From Chloroflexota bacterium (GTDB taxonomy: Bacteria > Chloroflexota > Dehalococcoidia > Lucifugimonadales > JACPCL1), in NCBI GenBank assembly GCA_016210395.1, contig JACQUI010000271.1:1-9283 (forward strand): a stretch of DNA of 9,283 nucleotides. The letters run 5' to 3'. The notes beneath the pieces are model-generated. The model did not search any database and was not told where the DNA came from. It saw only the letters and a program-made list of their open reading frames with translations. Position numbers and translations under genes: made by a program. Shown here piece after piece: positions 7,302-9,283 of the stretch. Position 1 is the stretch's first letter. Each line of letters begins with the position of its first letter.

Positions 7302-7560
7302 TTCTCATCACGCAACCTTGCGACGTCCCCCCGCTCTGTCTCGGCGCTGGTCATGCTCTTGAGGATCGCCGCGTGGTGCACCTCCCCCAGCAGCCGCCCC
7401 GAGGCGATGGGACACTCATACCGTGCCGCCAGCGGCGCCAGGTCCTGCACCAGCGTCTCCGGCCGTGCGGTGGGATGGGGTCCGCCCCAAGGTCCAGCGC
7501 GCTCGCAGAGCCGTCACGCCATCGGTCACCGCCCCGGCCGTCTGCTGCCGGGATGGATAT
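7295..7560 (-). pseudogene. Decayed 3' end of an unidentified gene on the opposite strand
   Basis: Read on the minus strand from 7477 down to the TAG at 7295-7297, there are 60 codons of protein-like sequence. It begins HPTARPETLVQDLAPLAARY, continues through SGRLLGEVHHAAILKSMTS, and ends RLRDEKL. It has the high G/C third-position use of the real genes here. There is no start codon or ribosome site, and the frame is blocked upstream by TGA at 7514-7516. The coding look continues in another frame as ALDLGADP, joined at a run of four C near 7477-7480, where one lost base would restore the frame. I therefore read it as a truncated, frameshifted remnant. I do not recognise the family. A sequencing error at the C-run is possible, but no intact start exists either way. 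Confidence 0.5.
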
Positions 7561-7640
7561 GTCAAGGCATTATTCTCCGCTCAATTGGACTTTCGTTGAC
7601 TCCCTCCCTTTAGGATGCTACCCTTCAAGAGGCCAAGAGC
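7561..7640. other. Short spacer before the flavoprotein gene
   Basis: This is less GC-rich than its surroundings and may contain the flavoprotein promoter. TTGGAC (7585-7590), TTGACT (7596-7601) and TAGGAT (7611-7616) resemble promoter boxes, but no pair has correct spacing. AAGAGG (7627-7632) is a weak ribosome site eight bases before GTG 7641. Confidence 0.3.
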
Positions 7641-9197
7641 GTGGGCCTAGCCCACCCGAGACCCGTGCGAGGAGTCCACAGGATTGCTTCGCTGAGCACA
7701 ATCCACTTCGCGAGACAACGATTGCCCAATCTTGAGACTCCGGTCCTGATCCAAGGCGGCATGGGAGTCAATGTTTCCAATTGGCAGCTTGCCAGGGCCG
7801 TAGCCTCAGGCGGACAAAGCCTGGGCGCCAAGGCCATGGGCGTGGTGTCCGGGACGGGCATCGGCATCGTGGTCGCGCGGCGACTGCAGGATGGCGACCC
7901 CGGCTGCCATATCCGCCGCGCTTTTGACGCATTCCCCTACCACGACATGGCTAGCCGCGTTTGGGACGCCTGGTACATCGCCGGCGGAAGGCCGGAGGGC
8001 GCTCCCTACAAGGCCGTCCCCATGGTCAACCTCAAGCTCAGGCAGGACGTCGCCGAGCTCATCGTCTGCGCCAACTTCGCTGAGGTCTGGCTGGCAAAGC
8101 AAGGGCACACCGGGCCGATAGGCATCAACTACCTGGAGAAAATACAGACCCCCCGGCTTCCCGAGATCCTGGGGGCTATGATCGCCCAGGTAGACGTGGT
8201 CATCATGGGCGCAGGCATCCCCTACCAGGTTCCCGGCGTTCTTGACAAGTTCGCGGCGTACCAGCCGGCCTCCTACCATGTGGACGTAGAAGGCGCGAGC
8301 GCCAGGGAGTTTTCAACGAACCTTGACCCGGCAACCCTGGTGCCTGAAAAGTTCATCGGGCAGTTGACCAGGCCGCGATTCTTCGCAGTCGCAGGGACTC
8401 ACGTTCTCGCCCAGTATCTTTCAGACCCAAGAAGGACATCAGGGCGGATTGACGGCTTCATCATGGAAGGCCCCACCGCCGGCGGCCATAACGCGCCTCC
8501 TCGCGATAGGTCGAAGTTCAACCATCGCGGCGAGCCGGTGTACGGCGAAAAAGACGTCGTAGACCTCAAGAAGATGCGCGAGTTGGAGCGCCCCTTCTGG
8601 CTGGCGGGTTCCAGCGCCCATCCCGCAAAGCTGGCGGAGGCCCTGGCGGAAGGCGCCGCAGGCTGTCAGATAGGGACCATTTTTGCCCTCTGCCAGGAGT
8701 CTGGCATGAGAGATGACGTCAAGCGGGAGATACGCAGGCGGGCCTTCAGGCATGAACTGGATGTCATGGCCGACCCCCGTTGCTCGCCATCAGGGTTCCC
8801 TTTCAACGTCGTGCAGCTCAAGGGAACTATGTCCGACCCAAGAGTCCACGAGGCCAGGACACGCATCTGCGACGTTGGGTACCTCAGGCATGCCTACAAG
8901 ACAGACCGCGGCGCAGTGGCCTTCCGCTGCCCAGCGGAGCCGGTTGACACCTACCTCAATCGCGGCGGCAAGCTTGAAGACACCGTTGGCCGCAAGTGCC
9001 TCTGCAACGGTCTTTTCTCCGCCACGGGTCTGGGACAGACGCACCGCTGGGGAGAGGAGCCGCCAATCCTGACCCTTGGCCGCTCAACGGAGTTCCTTCA
9101 CGACCTGATCACCTGCGAAGACGGCTGCTACACTGCAATGGACGCCCTCGCCTATCTCCTGGGGAAGCAGCAACCGTGTCCCACCAAAGACGCCTAG
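7641..9197 (+). CDS. Nitronate monooxygenase-like (2-nitropropane dioxygenase family) flavoprotein, long form
   Basis: This is an FMN-dependent TIM-barrel enzyme of the nitronate monooxygenase family; characterised members oxidise alkyl nitronates, but many homologues act on other substrates. Frame length is 518 residues from GTG 7641. Seen: IQGGMG at 37-42 (N-terminal FMN loop), ARRLQDGDPG at 79-88, GPTAGGHNAP at 277-286 whose His 283 fits the conserved catalytic His, and GCQIGT at 341-346 (FMN phosphate loop). The barrel ends near residue 370; a further ~150 residues hold Cys 381, 410, 430, 453, 455, 492, 496 and 513, with RKCLCNGL at 451-458. The start is unsure: homology begins near residue 28, so GTG 7665 or TTG 7722 are alternatives. 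Residues 60-66 (SLGAKAM) look inserted compared with the GQLGVVSG stretch I recall in relatives. The gene stands alone, not in the importer operon. Confidence 0.85.
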   Translation: MGLAHPRPVRGVHRIASLSTIHFARQRLPNLETPVLIQGGMGVNVSNWQLARAVASGGQSLGAKAMGVVSGTGIGIVVARRLQDGDPGCHIRRAFDAFPYHDMASRVWDAWYIAGGRPEGAPYKAVPMVNLKLRQDVAELIVCANFAEVWLAKQGHTGPIGINYLEKIQTPRLPEILGAMIAQVDVVIMGAGIPYQVPGVLDKFAAYQPASYHVDVEGASAREFSTNLDPATLVPEKFIGQLTRPRFFAVAGTHVLAQYLSDPRRTSGRIDGFIMEGPTAGGHNAPPRDRSKFNHRGEPVYGEKDVVDLKKMRELERPFWLAGSSAHPAKLAEALAEGAAGCQIGTIFALCQESGMRDDVKREIRRRAFRHELDVMADPRCSPSGFPFNVVQLKGTMSDPRVHEARTRICDVGYLRHAYKTDRGAVAFRCPAEPVDTYLNRGGKLEDTVGRKCLCNGLFSATGLGQTHRWGEEPPILTLGRSTEFLHDLITCEDGCYTAMDALAYLLGKQQPCPTKDA

Positions 9198-9228
9198 CGT
9201 AGTGCTTCCGCGCTTGTTCGCCTGGTAA

Positions 9229-9283
9229 CCGTTCGTGGTGAGCGCGTCGAACCACGACCGCGCCCTTCGGCAGGCTGGGCGAA
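9229..9283. repeat. Truncated palindromic repeat of the GTTCGTGGTGAGC type
   Basis: TCGTGGT (9233-9239) pairs with ACCACGA (9251-9257), and CG/CG pairs outside one mismatch extend it. A second small hairpin follows, CGCCC (9261-9265) with GGGCG (9277-9281). The wording GTTCGTGGTGAGC..GTCGAACCACGA then CGCCCTTCGGCAGGCT matches an intergenic repeat I know to be frequent in Chloroflexota and other genomes, often linked to loop sequence TGTCGAA. The element lies 31 nt after the flavoprotein stop and runs off the window end. Confidence 0.6.

Noticed and set aside
7289..7735. A 148-codon + strand frame between the kinase-like and flavoprotein genes
   Set aside because: Low-complexity translation without motifs. 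The coding signal in this stretch is on the minus strand, and its right part overlaps the flavoprotein gene.

Overview
This window looks like bacterial chromosome of a GC-rich organism. It carries one expressed-looking importer operon and one stand-alone flavoenzyme gene, all on the + strand. A Chloroflexota (Dehalococcoidia/SAR202-like) origin is my best guess. The basis is a lipoprotein signal with a long basic N-region, a fused DppD-DppF-type ATPase, a CMP-kinase-like small gene of a type I associate with that phylum, and dispersed palindromes of the GTAGGGGC and GTTCGTGGTGAGC kinds. This is inference, not proof.

Layout. Positions 1-200 hold a series of short hairpins ending in a good intrinsic terminator (161-200), probably the tail of a gene or small RNA that starts left of the window. 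Positions 201-745 have no convincing gene; they hold a few inverted repeats and the leader of the operon. Positions 746-6490 are a complete cluster-C (Dpp/Opp/nickel-type) ABC importer: substrate-binding lipoprotein (746-2380), a 158-nt gap with a strong stem-loop, two permeases (2539-3483 and 3480-4409), and one long gene with two ATPase domains (4406-6490). The last three genes are joined by ATGA stop/start overlaps, so they are probably translationally coupled. After 76 nt comes a cytidylate-kinase-like protein (6567-7253) with its own strong Shine-Dalgarno and an unusual P-loop. A perfect 15-bp palindrome (7268-7301) closes this block.

Positions 7295 to about 7560 contain what looks like the decayed 3' end of a gene on the opposite strand. 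A long nitronate monooxygenase / 2-nitropropane-dioxygenase-like flavoprotein gene (7641-9197, GTG start) follows, and the window ends inside a second palindromic repeat (9229-9283).

Working together: the lipoprotein would capture a peptide or other small solute outside the membrane, the two permeases form the channel, and the double ATPase supplies both nucleotide-binding domains. The substrate cannot be told from sequence. The kinase-like gene may share the transcript, but its link to transport is unknown. I did not find a clearly new multi-gene system. The most interesting items are the modified P-loop kinase-like protein, the antisense gene remnant beside the palindrome, and the Cys-rich C-terminal extension of the flavoprotein.
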